Source: Streptomyces sp. CB01249 (lineage in GTDB: Bacteria > Actinomycetota > Actinomycetes > Streptomycetales > Streptomycetaceae). Taken from it: a DNA stretch of 64,000 bases. Position numbers and translations under genes: made by a program. The stretch is taken from assembly GCF_001905735.1 (NCBI RefSeq), contig NZ_LISW01000001.1, forward strand, positions 177,866-241,865. The letters are read 5' to 3'. The notes under the pieces are model-generated. The model saw nothing but the letters and a program-made list of their open reading frames with translations, did no database searches and was not told the origin of the DNA. Below, piece after piece: positions 16,884-27,800 of the stretch (the first letter of the stretch is position 1; every line of letters begins with the position of its first letter).

Positions 16884-19807
16884 TGAGAGCCCAGCACTCC
16901 CGGCGGGCGCTTCAGCTCGCCGCCGGCCTCGTCGCGGCGGGCCTGTGCCTGACCGCCGCCCCGCAGGCGCTGGCCGCCGACAGCGGCAGTGACGCGCCCA
17001 TCAAGCTGACCAGCGCGGAAGCGAAGAAGCTCGCGGCCAACGTCAACCTCGACCCGTACGTCAAGGCCGAGGACACGACCGGCACGCAGGACAAGGCCGC
17101 CGCTGCTCAGGACTCCGGCGCGAAGGCCACGGCCGCCGCCACCGACCCGAAGACCCCGGTCACCATGACCGCGAAGTCCACGCTCGAAGGCGTGCGCGGT
17201 CTGGGTGCCACGGTGCCGGTCGGCACGAAGGGCGACTACTACTCCGTCAACGCCATGGGCAACGTCCAGCTCCACGCCGCCGACGGCAGCGAGACCTGGG
17301 CCCGCACCAGCAGCTCGTTCTACACGGACTGGCAGGTCAAGCCGCTCCAGGTGTGGCGCGTCGAGCCGTACCCGCCCCAGATCCTCATGGGCTACAACGC
17401 GGTCTCGCCGTTCTCACCGAACTCGGAGTCCGGCTACTCGGCCGGTGACCTCACCGGAGACGGTGTCCCGGACCTGGTGTTCTCGGCCAACGTCGGTGCC
17501 ACCCCGTACCCGCGGGCCTTCACCTCCCCAGGGTCGGACCTGTCGTCCGGCACCTTCGTGACGGTCCTCGACGGGAAGACCGGCGCCACGGTCTGGTCGA
17601 AGCTGTACAACTACGCCTCCATGGTCAAGATCGTGGACGGCACCCTGTTGGTCGCCGACGCGCCCCGGATGAGCGGCGACGCGAAGGTCCCGGCCGGTGC
17701 CACCGCCACCCTGACCGGCATCCGCTTCTCGTCCAAGGACGGCAAGCTGACCCCGGCGCAGACCTGGTCCTTCGACACCAAGGAAGCCCGGTACACCAAC
17801 TGGGGCGACATCCAGGACCTCGGCAAGGGCAAGGTCGCCGTCTCCTGGAACCTCGCCAAGGCCACCGGGGTCGACGGACGCGGCCACACCGCCGTCCTCG
17901 ACACCGCCGACGGCTCCGTCACCTGGCGGACCGACAGCGTGCTGTACAGCCGCATCATGCGCTTGGACGCCGGCCGCAAGCGCCTGGTCGCGATCGAGCA
18001 GGCGGACGTCAACGACGCCGTCCACTACGAGATCGCCGCCTACGACCTGAAGACCGGCCACCGCGCCACCCTGAGCGGCCGCGACAACGTGCTGCCCACG
18101 GCGCTGACGGTCGGTGACCTCAAGGCGAAGACGGGCGACGAGTACGCGGTCTCGGAGTCCTCGTTCGACGAGAACCTCGTCATCAACGCCAGCACCATCC
18201 GCGTCGTCAACGGCGACAACGCGGACAAGATCCTCTGGTCGAACACGACCAAGCGGGATGCCGAGAACGGCCACGACGCGCCCAGCACCTGGGGCCTCGG
18301 CGTGATCGACGGCAAGCTGGTCGCCTCCGCCCAGGACGACCGGAAGATGAACGACCCGGAGAACCGGGGCAGCCTGCGCTACGCCTCGCTCAGGGTCTTC
18401 TCCGGCAACGGCAAGGTCGCGTGGCAGGCCAAGGACGTCGAGGCGTCCCCGATGTTCCAGGACCTGTACAGCGACGCTGCGGGCTCCCACGTCCGGGTGA
18501 TCGACCAGAGCCAGAACATCCGCACCTTCAAGCTCGCCAACGGCAAGACGGAGAACGTCACCCCGCTGCAGGGCGACATCGCCTACGCCAAGAGCGCCGA
18601 CCTGAACAAGGACGGCAAGAACGACCTGGTCATGGGCGGTTCGTCCAACGGCGTCTGGGCCTACTCGGGCCCGTCGCTGGTGAACGGCTCCAAGCCCGAG
18701 AAGCTGTGGCGCGCCACTGTCCCGGGCACCGTCCACGACATCCAGATCGGCGACGTCAACGGCGACGGCAAGCCGGAGATCGTCGTCGCGGCCGACACCG
18801 CGACGGTCGTCCTCAACGGCAAGACCGGCAAGACGCTCGCCACGATCGACGGCGGCGGCCAGTACGTCCGCTCGGCGCGGCTCGCCGACCTCAACGGTGA
18901 CGGCGAGCTGGACATCCTCGTCGCCACGGACGCGCTGCGCGCCTACTACGGCGACGGGCACGCCCTCTGGACGTACAGCGCCCCCAAGGACGCGGGCGAC
19001 GTGTACTTCACCGACCCGTCGGTCAACGACGGCCGGGTGTACGTCTCGTACGCCAGCCGCAACTCCCTGCGTCTGGACCAGCCGGCGATCAGCGCAGTGG
19101 CGCTGAACGCCAAGAACGGCAAGGTCCGCTGGTCGCAGGAGCCGAAGGCGCCGGCCAATGCGGTCTCGCCGGTCAATACGGCGGTCGCCAACGACGGTGT
19201 CTTCGCCTCGAAGGAGATTCCCTACGCCGGCGGGCACGCGGTGGCCTACGCCTGGACGGTCGACGCCCCCTACGACTTCGGTGACGGTCTCGACCACGGG
19301 ACGGGTAACCAGAACCTGTTCGAGATCAGGGACGGCCGGACGGGCGAGGTCCTCTTCTCCAAGGTCTCCGGCGGCCTGTGGACGCACTTCAGCTTCTTCG
19401 CGAAGGACGGGGCGCTGTATCAGGGCGGCACGTCCTCGTTCCGGCGATTCGACGCGGACGGCGCCTTCACCCAGCAGGGCGTCAGCCCCCAGTCGTACGG
19501 CGGCGGCTTCCTCACCGGCCCCGGCGGGCGTTCGCTGCTGGTCGCCGGCGCCGAGTCCGGTCTCTACCTCTGGGACCCGACCATCATGGAGTCCGAGGAC
19601 TCGTGGGCCCCGTCCGTCGGCAGCATCCCCGCCACCAACGGCGCCCGCAACTACTTCGCGGGTGACCTCGACGGCGACGGTGTCGACGAGGTGCTGTCGC
19701 TGAACAGCGACGACTCGGGGATGGACCGCACCGCCAGTCTCTCCGACGGCGGCTACTTCCTGACCGACAACGGCATCCACCAGGTCACGACGTTCAAGCT
19801 CTCCTGA
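16883..19807 (+). CDS. Secreted FG-GAP/VCBS repeat beta-propeller protein
   Basis: A 974-residue exported protein with a signal peptide ending near PQALAADS. Several calcium-binding-type repeats are visible: DLTGDGVPDLVF, DLNKDGKNDLVMG, DVNGDGKPEIVVA, DLNGDGELDILVA and DLDGDGVDEVLS. This pattern marks an FG-GAP/integrin-alpha-like propeller. A low-complexity alanine-rich linker follows the signal peptide. The start ATG shares one base with the stop of the upstream subtilase (TAATG), a strong sign of translational coupling. The protein has no visible catalytic motif. It could be a substrate-binding partner or wall-associated scaffold for the protease, which is inference. Confidence 0.85.
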   Translation: MRAQHSRRALQLAAGLVAAGLCLTAAPQALAADSGSDAPIKLTSAEAKKLAANVNLDPYVKAEDTTGTQDKAAAAQDSGAKATAAATDPKTPVTMTAKSTLEGVRGLGATVPVGTKGDYYSVNAMGNVQLHAADGSETWARTSSSFYTDWQVKPLQVWRVEPYPPQILMGYNAVSPFSPNSESGYSAGDLTGDGVPDLVFSANVGATPYPRAFTSPGSDLSSGTFVTVLDGKTGATVWSKLYNYASMVKIVDGTLLVADAPRMSGDAKVPAGATATLTGIRFSSKDGKLTPAQTWSFDTKEARYTNWGDIQDLGKGKVAVSWNLAKATGVDGRGHTAVLDTADGSVTWRTDSVLYSRIMRLDAGRKRLVAIEQADVNDAVHYEIAAYDLKTGHRATLSGRDNVLPTALTVGDLKAKTGDEYAVSESSFDENLVINASTIRVVNGDNADKILWSNTTKRDAENGHDAPSTWGLGVIDGKLVASAQDDRKMNDPENRGSLRYASLRVFSGNGKVAWQAKDVEASPMFQDLYSDAAGSHVRVIDQSQNIRTFKLANGKTENVTPLQGDIAYAKSADLNKDGKNDLVMGGSSNGVWAYSGPSLVNGSKPEKLWRATVPGTVHDIQIGDVNGDGKPEIVVAADTATVVLNGKTGKTLATIDGGGQYVRSARLADLNGDGELDILVATDALRAYYGDGHALWTYSAPKDAGDVYFTDPSVNDGRVYVSYASRNSLRLDQPAISAVALNAKNGKVRWSQEPKAPANAVSPVNTAVANDGVFASKEIPYAGGHAVAYAWTVDAPYDFGDGLDHGTGNQNLFEIRDGRTGEVLFSKVSGGLWTHFSFFAKDGALYQGGTSSFRRFDADGAFTQQGVSPQSYGGGFLTGPGGRSLLVAGAESGLYLWDPTIMESEDSWAPSVGSIPATNGARNYFAGDLDGDGVDEVLSLNSDDSGMDRTASLSDGGYFLTDNGIHQVTTFKLS

Positions 19808-19823
19808 CCTGAACCGCATTCCT

Positions 19824-19858
19824 AGGGCCCCCGGGACGCACCTCGTCCCGGGGGCCCT
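19824..19858. terminator. Bidirectional terminator between FG-GAP and FGE genes
   Basis: A perfect 15-base inverted repeat (AGGGCCCCCGGGACG and complement) with a five-base loop lies between two convergent genes, 17 bases after one stop and 10 before the other. Confidence 0.9.
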
Positions 19859-19867
19859 CGGCGTACG

Positions 19868-20791
19868 TCACCACGCGACCCGGAAACCGATGTTCCCGGC
19901 GGAGCTGTCCACCGTGTTCGAGGTGCGCGCCGCGACCCGGTAGCGGTTGCAGTACGAGTCGTGGCACAGGTACGAGCCGCCGCGCATGGTGCGGCGGTCG
20001 TCCGTGCCGGGCTGCCAGGTGCCGGCGGACCACTCCCAGACGTTCCCGGCCGTGTTGTACAGCCCGAACCCGTTGGGCGCGTACGTGTGGACGGGCGCCG
20101 TGCCCGCGTAGCCGTCCTCCTCCGTGTTACGGGTGGGGAAGGAGCCCTGCCAGATGTTGCAGCGGTGCTCGCCGCCCGGGGTGAGCTCGTCGCCCCACGG
20201 GTAGCGGGCCTGGTCGAGCCCGCCCCGGGCGGCGTACTCCCACTCCGCTTCCGTCGGGAGCCGGGCACCGGCCCACTGGCAGTAGGCGAGCGCGTCGCGC
20301 CAGGTGACGTGGACGACCGGGTGGTCGCCCCGGTCGCGTATGTCGCTGCCCGGGCCCTCGGGCACGTCCCAGCGGGCGCCGCTCACCCCGCACCACCACG
20401 GCGTCTGCTGCGGTCGCGGCGAGACCTTGCGCAACGGGCCCGGCAGGAACTTCGCGAAGACGTAGCTCCAGCCGAACTCCTCCGCCTCCGTGCGATAGCC
20501 GGTGGCCGCCACGAACGCGGCGAACCGGTCATTCGTCACGGCGTACGCGTCGATCGCGAAGCCCGCGACGCTGACCTCGCGCACCGGCCCCTCGGCATCG
20601 CCCGCGTTCACGTCGCGGTCCTCGCTGCCCATCCGGAACGTGCCCCCGGGCAGCTCGACCCGGTCCGCGTAGGCCGCCTCCGGGGCACGCGGCGCGACCG
20701 GCCCGACGCTCAGGACCGGATCGGCCGCGGGGGCTCCGTCCCGGGAGGGGGTGCAGCAGCTCTTGGGGGCGTCGTCGGGATGGTTGCTCAT
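19868..20791 (-). CDS. Formylglycine-generating enzyme (sulfatase-modifying factor)
   Basis: A 307-residue SUMF1/FGE-domain protein. The core motif [11 protein letters not shown] places the two redox cysteines at residues 276 and 281, the same five-residue spacing as Cys336/Cys341 of human FGE, so it should be an authentic enzyme rather than a general SUMF1-domain relative. FGE converts the cysteine of CxPxR in type I sulfatases to formylglycine. The ATG at 20791 has GAAGAAGG upstream and is preferred over the frame extending to 20890. No signal peptide is evident. A CxPxR-type sulfatase gene is not seen in the window; the alkylsulfatase at 35537 is of the metallo-beta-lactamase type and does not need FGE. 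It sits among exported protease genes, divergent from the second subtilase. Confidence 0.9.
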   Translation of the reverse strand: MSNHPDDAPKSCCTPSRDGAPAADPVLSVGPVAPRAPEAAYADRVELPGGTFRMGSEDRDVNAGDAEGPVREVSVAGFAIDAYAVTNDRFAAFVAATGYRTEAEEFGWSYVFAKFLPGPLRKVSPRPQQTPWWCGVSGARWDVPEGPGSDIRDRGDHPVVHVTWRDALAYCQWAGARLPTEAEWEYAARGGLDQARYPWGDELTPGGEHRCNIWQGSFPTRNTEEDGYAGTAPVHTYAPNGFGLYNTAGNVWEWSAGTWQPGTDDRRTMRGGSYLCHDSYCNRYRVAARTSNTVDSSAGNIGFRVAW

Positions 20792-21059
20792 CGTTGCCTT
20801 CTTCGTCGGGAACCGAGGCACCGGAGATCGTAACCATGGCCGGAAACGGCCCTGCGGCCGCGCCGCCCCCCCCCGGCGAACAGGCGACATGTCGCATGCT
20901 CGCCACCCCTACCTCCTATGCCTCACCGCGACGTCGAGCCGAGGATGTCCGGCACCGGGCCGCGCGGCCGTCTGAGCGGTCGCCCGGCCCGTGGCTGTGC
21001 TCCCGCTCGTCCGTCGCCCGGCAGCCGATGCCGGGGCCGTACCCCGCCAGGAGGCCACG

Positions 21060-24000
21060 ATGCGCACCGGTCCCGTCAGACGCGGCGGAGGGGCGGTGCG
21101 CGGCAGCGCGCTCCTCGCCTCGGCGTTCGCCCTCGTGCTCCTCGGCCCCGTGCTCCCCGGGCAGGCGGCCGGGACCGCTCCCGTCGCCGTCCGTACGGCC
21201 TCCGCCGCGCACGGGGAAGCGCACCGCGACACCGTCACGCTGGTCACCGGGGACACGGTCACCGTCACCACCGACGGCGCCGGGCGCGTCGCGGTGGACG
21301 CCGAGGCGGTGGCGGGGACGTCCACGGGGGTGGCCACCACCTTCCGTACCGAGCAAGGGCCTTCGGGGGACACCTACGTCATCCCGGACAGCGCGGGGGA
21401 GGGGCTGGCGGCCGGGCGGCTCGACCGGGAGCTGTTCAACGTGACCCGGCTCGCCGCCGACGGGCAGGGGGCACCCGGCAGCGACACCCTGCCGTTCATC
21501 GTGGACTACCCGGGCACCCCGGCGCGGTCCACGCTCGCGGCGCGCGCCGGGGACGTCCCCGGGGTCACGCACCGGACACCGCTCACCTCGCTCGGCGCGG
21601 CCGCCGTGGACGTCGAGAAGGACGCGCTGCACGCGTTCTACCGCGCCGTGCTGGACGGGCCGGAGGCCGTGGTCCGCCCGGACCGCAGGGTGCGGGCGAC
21701 CCTGGACGTCAGCGTGCCGCAGATCGGCGCACCCGAGGTGTGGAAGAGCGGCTACGACGGCACCGGGGTCAAGGTCGCGGTGCTGGACAGCGGAATCGAC
21801 TTCGGGCACCCCGACCTCGAGGGGCGGGTCCTGGACTCGGAGAGCTTCATACCCGGCCAGGACGTGCAGGACGGGCGCGGGCACGGGACCCATGTGGCGA
21901 GCACGGTCGCGGGCAGCGGGGCCGCGTCCGACGGGAAGTACAAGGGCGTCGCTCCGGGCGCCGGGCTCCTGATCGGGAAGGTGCTCGACAACACGGGCAA
22001 CGGTGACGAGTCCACGGTCATCGCCGGCATGGAGTGGGCCGTCTCGCAGGGCGCCGACATCGTCTCCATGAGCCTCGGGGCGCCCACCGAGGAGGGCAGC
22101 GACCTGCTCAGCGAGGCCGTGGACGCGCTCAGCGAGTCCTCCGGGGCGCTGTTCGTGATCGCGGCCGGCAACACCGGTCCCGGCCGGTCCACCGTCGCCA
22201 GCCCCGGCACCGCGCGGACCGCGCTCACCGTCGGCGCCGTCGACAGCCAGGACCGGCTGGCCGCCTTCTCGGGGCGGGGGCCGACCGCCACCGGCGCGCT
22301 GAAGCCGGAGATCACCGCACCGGGCGTCGGGATCGTCGCGGCCAAGGCCGCCGGCACCCACATCGGCAAGGACGTCGGCGAGTACTACACCGCCCTGGAC
22401 GGCACCTCCATGGCCACCCCGCACGTGGCCGGTGCGGCGGCCCTCCTCAAGCAGCAGCACCCGGGGTGGCGGGCGGGCCGGCTCAAGGACGCGCTGGTCT
22501 CCGCCGCGCAGACCGCCCCCGACGACGAGGTCTACGAACAGGGCGCCGGCCGCGTCGCCGTGGACCGCGCCTCCGCCCAGTCGGTCACCGCGACCGGGAC
22601 CGCCGACTTCGGGGACGTGCGCGACGAGGAACGGAAGGTGAGCCGGGACGTCGTCTACACCAACGACGGCGACCACGCGGTCACTCTGAGCCTCGCCCTC
22701 GACCTGGGACGCGGGTCCACCGTCCCGGAGGGTGGCGCCACCCTCTCCGCCGATACGGTCACCGTCCCCGCCCACGACAGCGCGGCCGTCACCCTCACCG
22801 TCGACCCCGCCCGTACCGGCACCGGCCGCTACGACGGCTACCTGACCGCCACCGGCGACGGCACCCACCTCACCACGGCCGTCGGCTGGACCGAGCAACC
22901 CCCCAAGCACACCGTGCACTTCACGTTCACCGGCCGCGACGGAAAGCCCGGCGGGCAGACGAACCTCCAGATACTGAACATGACCAGCGGTGACGCCGAG
23001 CTGCAAAGCATCACGTTCATGGGGGACGGCACCTGGGAGACGCAGCTCCCGGAGGGCGACTACGCCCTTCAGGCCCTCGTCACCACCTACGACACCAACC
23101 GCATCCCACTGGCCGTGGACACCTTCGCTGAACCGGAGCTGACCGTCGACGGCGACCGCACCGTACGCATCGACGCCCGGCAGGCCCATGAGTTGACCGC
23201 CCGGGTGGACGGCGAGCGCGCCCCGCTGGAGCGCGCCGCGCTCGGCGTCACCGCCCGCCGCACCCTGGGCGACGGCGCCACGGCCGCGATCGGCATCGCC
23301 AACGGCGTCAGCGATCGCACCACCCGGTACGGGGCCATCGCCTCGCACACCACCGCCCGGCACGGCACCTTCGACCTCACCGCCGAACACCGGCTGCGCG
23401 ATCCGCTCGTCCAGGGCACCTGGAAGGCGGGCGGCACCACGCACCGGCTCGACCTCCTCACCCCCGACCTCGGCAAGCGGTTCACCGGCGACCGCAGGCT
23501 GACCGCCGTCGACGTGGGCACCGGCACCGAGGCCGACTACGCGGGCAAGGACCTGACCGGCAAGCTGGCCGTCGTCCGCGCCAACGGCTGGCTCGTGCCC
23601 CTCCTCGCCACCGCCGCCCAGCACCACGCCGCCGCCGTCCTCGCGATCCGCCCCACCGAGGGCGCCACCCTCGTCCAGGACAACGGCAACAGTGCCGTCC
23701 CGGGCCTCGCCGTCAGCCACGAACAGGGCGCGGAACTCCTCGCCACCCTCGCGAAGGGACCCGTCACGGTCGCCCTCGAAGGACGGGCCGACAGCCGCTT
23801 CACGTACACCGCCCCCTTCCACGCGACCGGGTCCATCCCGGAGCGCACCGCCCTCACCGTCCGGACCGATCGGTTCGCCCGGCTCGTCAACACCTTCCAC
23901 GCGGACGGTGAGGCACGGATCGCCGACGACGTCCTGACCGTTTGGCACCCGTGGGAGAAGGCCGCCTTCCGGATCGGGGCCCGGCACCTCGCCCCTGGCA

Positions 24001-24830
24001 CCCGCACCGACTACGTGTACGCCGCCGACAGCCAGTACGCGCAGACGGTCCGGGCCTCCGACCTGTCCGACACCTACCTGGAGGAGTACCCGGAGGCCCA
24101 CCGCGCCCGCGCGACCGTGCGGCGCGCGTGGGGCGCCGCGCCCATGCACCCCACCCTGCCGCGCCGCATCAGCTGCGCCCTGTGCCGGTCCGACCTCGGC
24201 GCGAGTTTCCTGCTGGCGCCCTACGGTGACGGCGACGCCACCCACTACGGCATGGGCGCCTCCACGAGCACCTTCACCTATCGCCGCGACGGCCAACAGG
24301 TGCCCGCAGCGCAGCTGTTCGTGCCCGAAGAGGCTGAGTACCGCGTCGACCAGAGCGTCGTCCGCCGCACGAACGCCCTGGAAACCCTCGGCACCCGTAC
24401 GGACACCGCGTACACCTTCCGCTCCAAGGCGCCGACGACCGGCGCCACCGCCCCCGGCTGCACCGAGGTCTTCGGCACCGGCCACCCGTGCGCCGTCCTG
24501 CCGGTGATCCTGCTCGGCTACGACCTGGGCGTCGACGGCGACAACACCGCCCGCGCCGGCCGGGCCCTCCCGGTGCGCATCAGCACCCTGCGCCCGGACG
24601 GCTACCGGGGCCCGCGCGTCACCGGGATGCGCGTCGAGGTCTCGTACGACGACGGCGCGACCTGGACCGATTCCGGTCGGCCGCACGTGCGCCCCGACGG
24701 ATCGGCCACCGCCGTCCTGCACCACCCGCGCACCGGCGCGGAGCACGTCACGCTCCGGGTCACCGCGTGGGACGACGCGGGCAGCCGCACCCAGCAGACC
24801 GTGGTCCGGGCATACGCGCTGCGCCGCTGA
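21060..24830 (+). CDS. Large secreted subtilisin-like protease (S8)
   Basis: A 1256-residue exported serine protease with a hydrophobic signal peptide ending near GQAAG. The triad is Asp243 (VLDSGIDFGHPD), His275 (GRGHGTHVAST) and Ser450 (GTSMATPHVAG). The approximately 200-residue N-terminal region before the catalytic domain is probably an autoinhibitory prosequence. The long C-terminal half contains beta-sandwich segments and a PA-like stretch around residues 830-900, and has no membrane anchor. The ATG at 21060 has AGGAGG five bases upstream. It is divergent from the FGE gene and followed 61 bases later by a third subtilase. Its catalytic domain is of a different subgroup from the other two subtilases. 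Confidence 0.9.
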   Translation: MRTGPVRRGGGAVRGSALLASAFALVLLGPVLPGQAAGTAPVAVRTASAAHGEAHRDTVTLVTGDTVTVTTDGAGRVAVDAEAVAGTSTGVATTFRTEQGPSGDTYVIPDSAGEGLAAGRLDRELFNVTRLAADGQGAPGSDTLPFIVDYPGTPARSTLAARAGDVPGVTHRTPLTSLGAAAVDVEKDALHAFYRAVLDGPEAVVRPDRRVRATLDVSVPQIGAPEVWKSGYDGTGVKVAVLDSGIDFGHPDLEGRVLDSESFIPGQDVQDGRGHGTHVASTVAGSGAASDGKYKGVAPGAGLLIGKVLDNTGNGDESTVIAGMEWAVSQGADIVSMSLGAPTEEGSDLLSEAVDALSESSGALFVIAAGNTGPGRSTVASPGTARTALTVGAVDSQDRLAAFSGRGPTATGALKPEITAPGVGIVAAKAAGTHIGKDVGEYYTALDGTSMATPHVAGAAALLKQQHPGWRAGRLKDALVSAAQTAPDDEVYEQGAGRVAVDRASAQSVTATGTADFGDVRDEERKVSRDVVYTNDGDHAVTLSLALDLGRGSTVPEGGATLSADTVTVPAHDSAAVTLTVDPARTGTGRYDGYLTATGDGTHLTTAVGWTEQPPKHTVHFTFTGRDGKPGGQTNLQILNMTSGDAELQSITFMGDGTWETQLPEGDYALQALVTTYDTNRIPLAVDTFAEPELTVDGDRTVRIDARQAHELTARVDGERAPLERAALGVTARRTLGDGATAAIGIANGVSDRTTRYGAIASHTTARHGTFDLTAEHRLRDPLVQGTWKAGGTTHRLDLLTPDLGKRFTGDRRLTAVDVGTGTEADYAGKDLTGKLAVVRANGWLVPLLATAAQHHAAAVLAIRPTEGATLVQDNGNSAVPGLAVSHEQGAELLATLAKGPVTVALEGRADSRFTYTAPFHATGSIPERTALTVRTDRFARLVNTFHADGEARIADDVLTVWHPWEKAAFRIGARHLAPGTRTDYVYAADSQYAQTVRASDLSDTYLEEYPEAHRARATVRRAWGAAPMHPTLPRRISCALCRSDLGASFLLAPYGDGDATHYGMGASTSTFTYRRDGQQVPAAQLFVPEEAEYRVDQSVVRRTNALETLGTRTDTAYTFRSKAPTTGATAPGCTEVFGTGHPCAVLPVILLGYDLGVDGDNTARAGRALPVRISTLRPDGYRGPRVTGMRVEVSYDDGATWTDSGRPHVRPDGSATAVLHHPRTGAEHVTLRVTAWDDAGSRTQQTVVRAYALRR

Positions 24831-24891
24831 CCCGGTGCGCGGGGACGTCGGAACCGCAAGCCCACCCCTACCATGAAGGGTTCACCTCTCC

Positions 24892-27800
24892 ATGACACCG
24901 AGACACGGCAGACCGCGACGCGCCTGGGGACTCCTGCTCGCCGTGGGCCTCGCGGCGACGGGCCTCCCCGCCGCCACGACCGCCCAGGCCGCGCCCGCGA
25001 GCGACACCGCCCGGCCGTCCGTTGAGCGCGCCCTGACCAACGACCTCGCGGACGGCGGGAGTTCCACCTTCTGGGTCTACCTCCGCGACGAGGCCGACCT
25101 CAAGACCGCCGCGAAGATCACGGACCGGGCGCGGCAGGGGCGCGAGGTGCAGAGCCGCCTCCAGAAGACGGCCCGGACCAGCCAGACCGCCCTGGTCGAC
25201 GTGTTACGGGACGCGGGCGCCTCGTACACGCCCTTCTGGATCGCCAACACCGTCGAGGTGAAGGGCGACGCGAAGCTGCTCAAGCGGATCACCGCCCTGC
25301 CGGAGGTGGACCGGGTCACCGGCGACCGGACGTACGCCCTGCCGGAGATGAGGACGGCGCAGGACGAGCCGACCGTGGACGATGTCGAGTGGGGCGTCGA
25401 CCGGATCGGTGCCCCCGGGGTGTGGAAGGACTTCAAGGCCACTGGCGAGGGCATCGTCGTCGGCAGCATCGACTCCGGCGTCCAGTACGACCACCCGGCG
25501 CTGGTGAAGCAGTACCGGGGGAACAACGGGGACGGCACCTTCACCCACGATTACAACTGGTACGACCCGACCATCAGCTGCGGCATCGTCGTCTCCACGC
25601 CCTGCGACAACGTCGGGCACGGCACCCACACCGTCGGCACCATGGTCGGCGACGGCGGCACCGGCAACCACGTCGGCGTCGCACCCGGCGCCAAGTGGAT
25701 GGCGGTGAAGGGCTGTTCGTCCAGCACGTGCAACCAGCGCGATCTGCTGCTCGCCGGCCAGTTCATGCTCGCCCCCACCGACGCCCGCGGCAAGAATCCG
25801 CGCCCCGAGCTGCGCCCGCACCTCGTGAACAACTCGTGGGGCAGCGCCGCGGCAGGCTCCGACCCGTGGTTCGAGCAGACCGTGCAGGCGTGGGTGGCGG
25901 CCGGGATCTTCCCGGTCTTCTCCAACGGCAACGAGGGCCCGGACTGCGGGACCGACGGCAACCCGGGCAATCTCAAGGAGAGTTACGGGGTCGGCGCCTT
26001 CGACGCCGACGGCAATGTGGCCTCCTTCTCCAGCCGCGGCCCCTCGGAGTTCGATGACGACCTGATCAAGCCGGACGTCTCCGCGCCGGGTGTCGCGATC
26101 CGCTCCACGTACCCCGGCGGCAAGTACGCCGTGGGCAGCGGTACGTCGATGGCCGCACCCCATGTCGCGGGCTCCATCGCCCTGTTGTGGTCGGCGGCCC
26201 CGGCCGTCGCACGGAACATCGACGCGACCCGGCGGCTCCTGGACGAGACCGCCGTCGACGTCCCGGACGTCTCCTGCGGCGGCACCGCGCAGGACAACAA
26301 CGTGTACGGGCAGGGCAGGCTGGACATCCACGCGGCCGTGGAGAAGGCGCCGCGCGGTACCACCGGCACCCTGAACGGCACGGTCACCGACGCGACCACG
26401 GGGGAGCCCGTCGAGGGCGTCACCGTGCAACTCACCGCTTCCGGCGACCCGGTGGGCCTGCCGGCGACGACCGACGCCGAGGGCCGCTACTCGACGCTCG
26501 CCACCGTCGGCGCCTACACCGTGACGACGTCCTCCCCGGCCTACACCGCCACCAAGACGGAGGTGACGATCACCGAGGCCGCCCCCGCCACGGCTGACAT
26601 CCGCCTCCCAGCCCTCCCCGGCAAGGTCCTGTCCGTCACCCCGGACGACGTCGACTTCGGCACCGTACCCGTCGGCACCACCGGCGGCCCGGTCGCCGTC
26701 ACGCTCACGAGCCTCGGCAGCAAGCCGGTCACCGTCATCCACGTCACCGACCACGACGGCGCGTTCGTGGCCGACCCGGGTACCTGCGGCAAGGCGCCCT
26801 TCCGGCTGAAGCGCAAGGAGCACTGCACGCTCGACCTCACCTTCCGGCCCACCGAGAAGACCGCCCAGGACGGGAAGATCACACTCCTGGACGACGCCAA
26901 GGGCCTCGTGCACACCGTGCGCGTCCACGGCGGCGGCACCGCGATCCCCGCCCGCAGCGGCGTGGTGGGCACGTCGATCCTCCAGCGCGATCTGCACGCC
27001 GCGGCCATCGACCCCGAGGGCCGTTACGCCTACTTCGGCACCGACAACCCCGCCGACCCGCTGCCCGGCTTCATCACCAAGGTCGACCTGAAGACGTTCA
27101 AGACGGTCGGCACGTTGACGGTGGGCGTCGGCCAGAAGGTCATGCAGGACGCTGTCATCGATCCGGCGGGGAAGTACGCCTACTTCGCGGTCGCCGCCTA
27201 CCCGAGCCGCGTCGTCCGCGTCGACCTGGCGACCTTCACGCTCGACAAGATCATGGTGCTCGGCGCGGACGACGGGAACATCCGCTCGGCGCTCATGGAC
27301 CCGGCCGGCACGTACGCCTACTTCGGGACCGGTACGAATCCGGGACGGCTGGTCAAGGTCGACCTGGCCACGTTCACCCGCGTCGGTTCCGTCACGCTGG
27401 GCGCCGGCGATGATTTCCTCGACGCCGGAGTCATCGACTCCAAGGGCGAGTTCGCGTACTTCGGTACGGTGACCAGCCCGCAGGGCCGCGTCGTCAAGAT
27501 CGACCTGGCGGCCATGGAGGAGGTCGGCTCGCTCACCCTCCCCTCGGGCGAGGGCCCGCTGCGGTCGGCTGTCATCGCGCCCGACGACAGCCACGCGTAC
27601 TTCGGTACGGGTGAGGGCGCGGGCGGCGGCAAGATCGTCCGGATCGACCTGAAGACCTTCACCCGGGACGGGGCTGTCTCCCCGTCCGGCGGCGGGGCGT
27701 TCTTCACGGCGGTGATGGACCCGGGCGGCCGGTTCGCGGCCTTCGGAACGGTGTCGACGCCGGGCCGGGTCGTCACGATCGACCTGGAACGCTTCGAGTC

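Noticed and set aside
19868..20890. Upstream extension of the formylglycine-generating enzyme to 20890
   Set aside because: The ATG at 20791 has a proper ribosome-binding site; the added 33 residues are Arg/Pro-rich and overlap the divergent promoter region.
20916..24746. A 1276-codon minus-strand frame opposite the second subtilase
   Set aside because: Antisense shadow without domain or ribosome-binding site.
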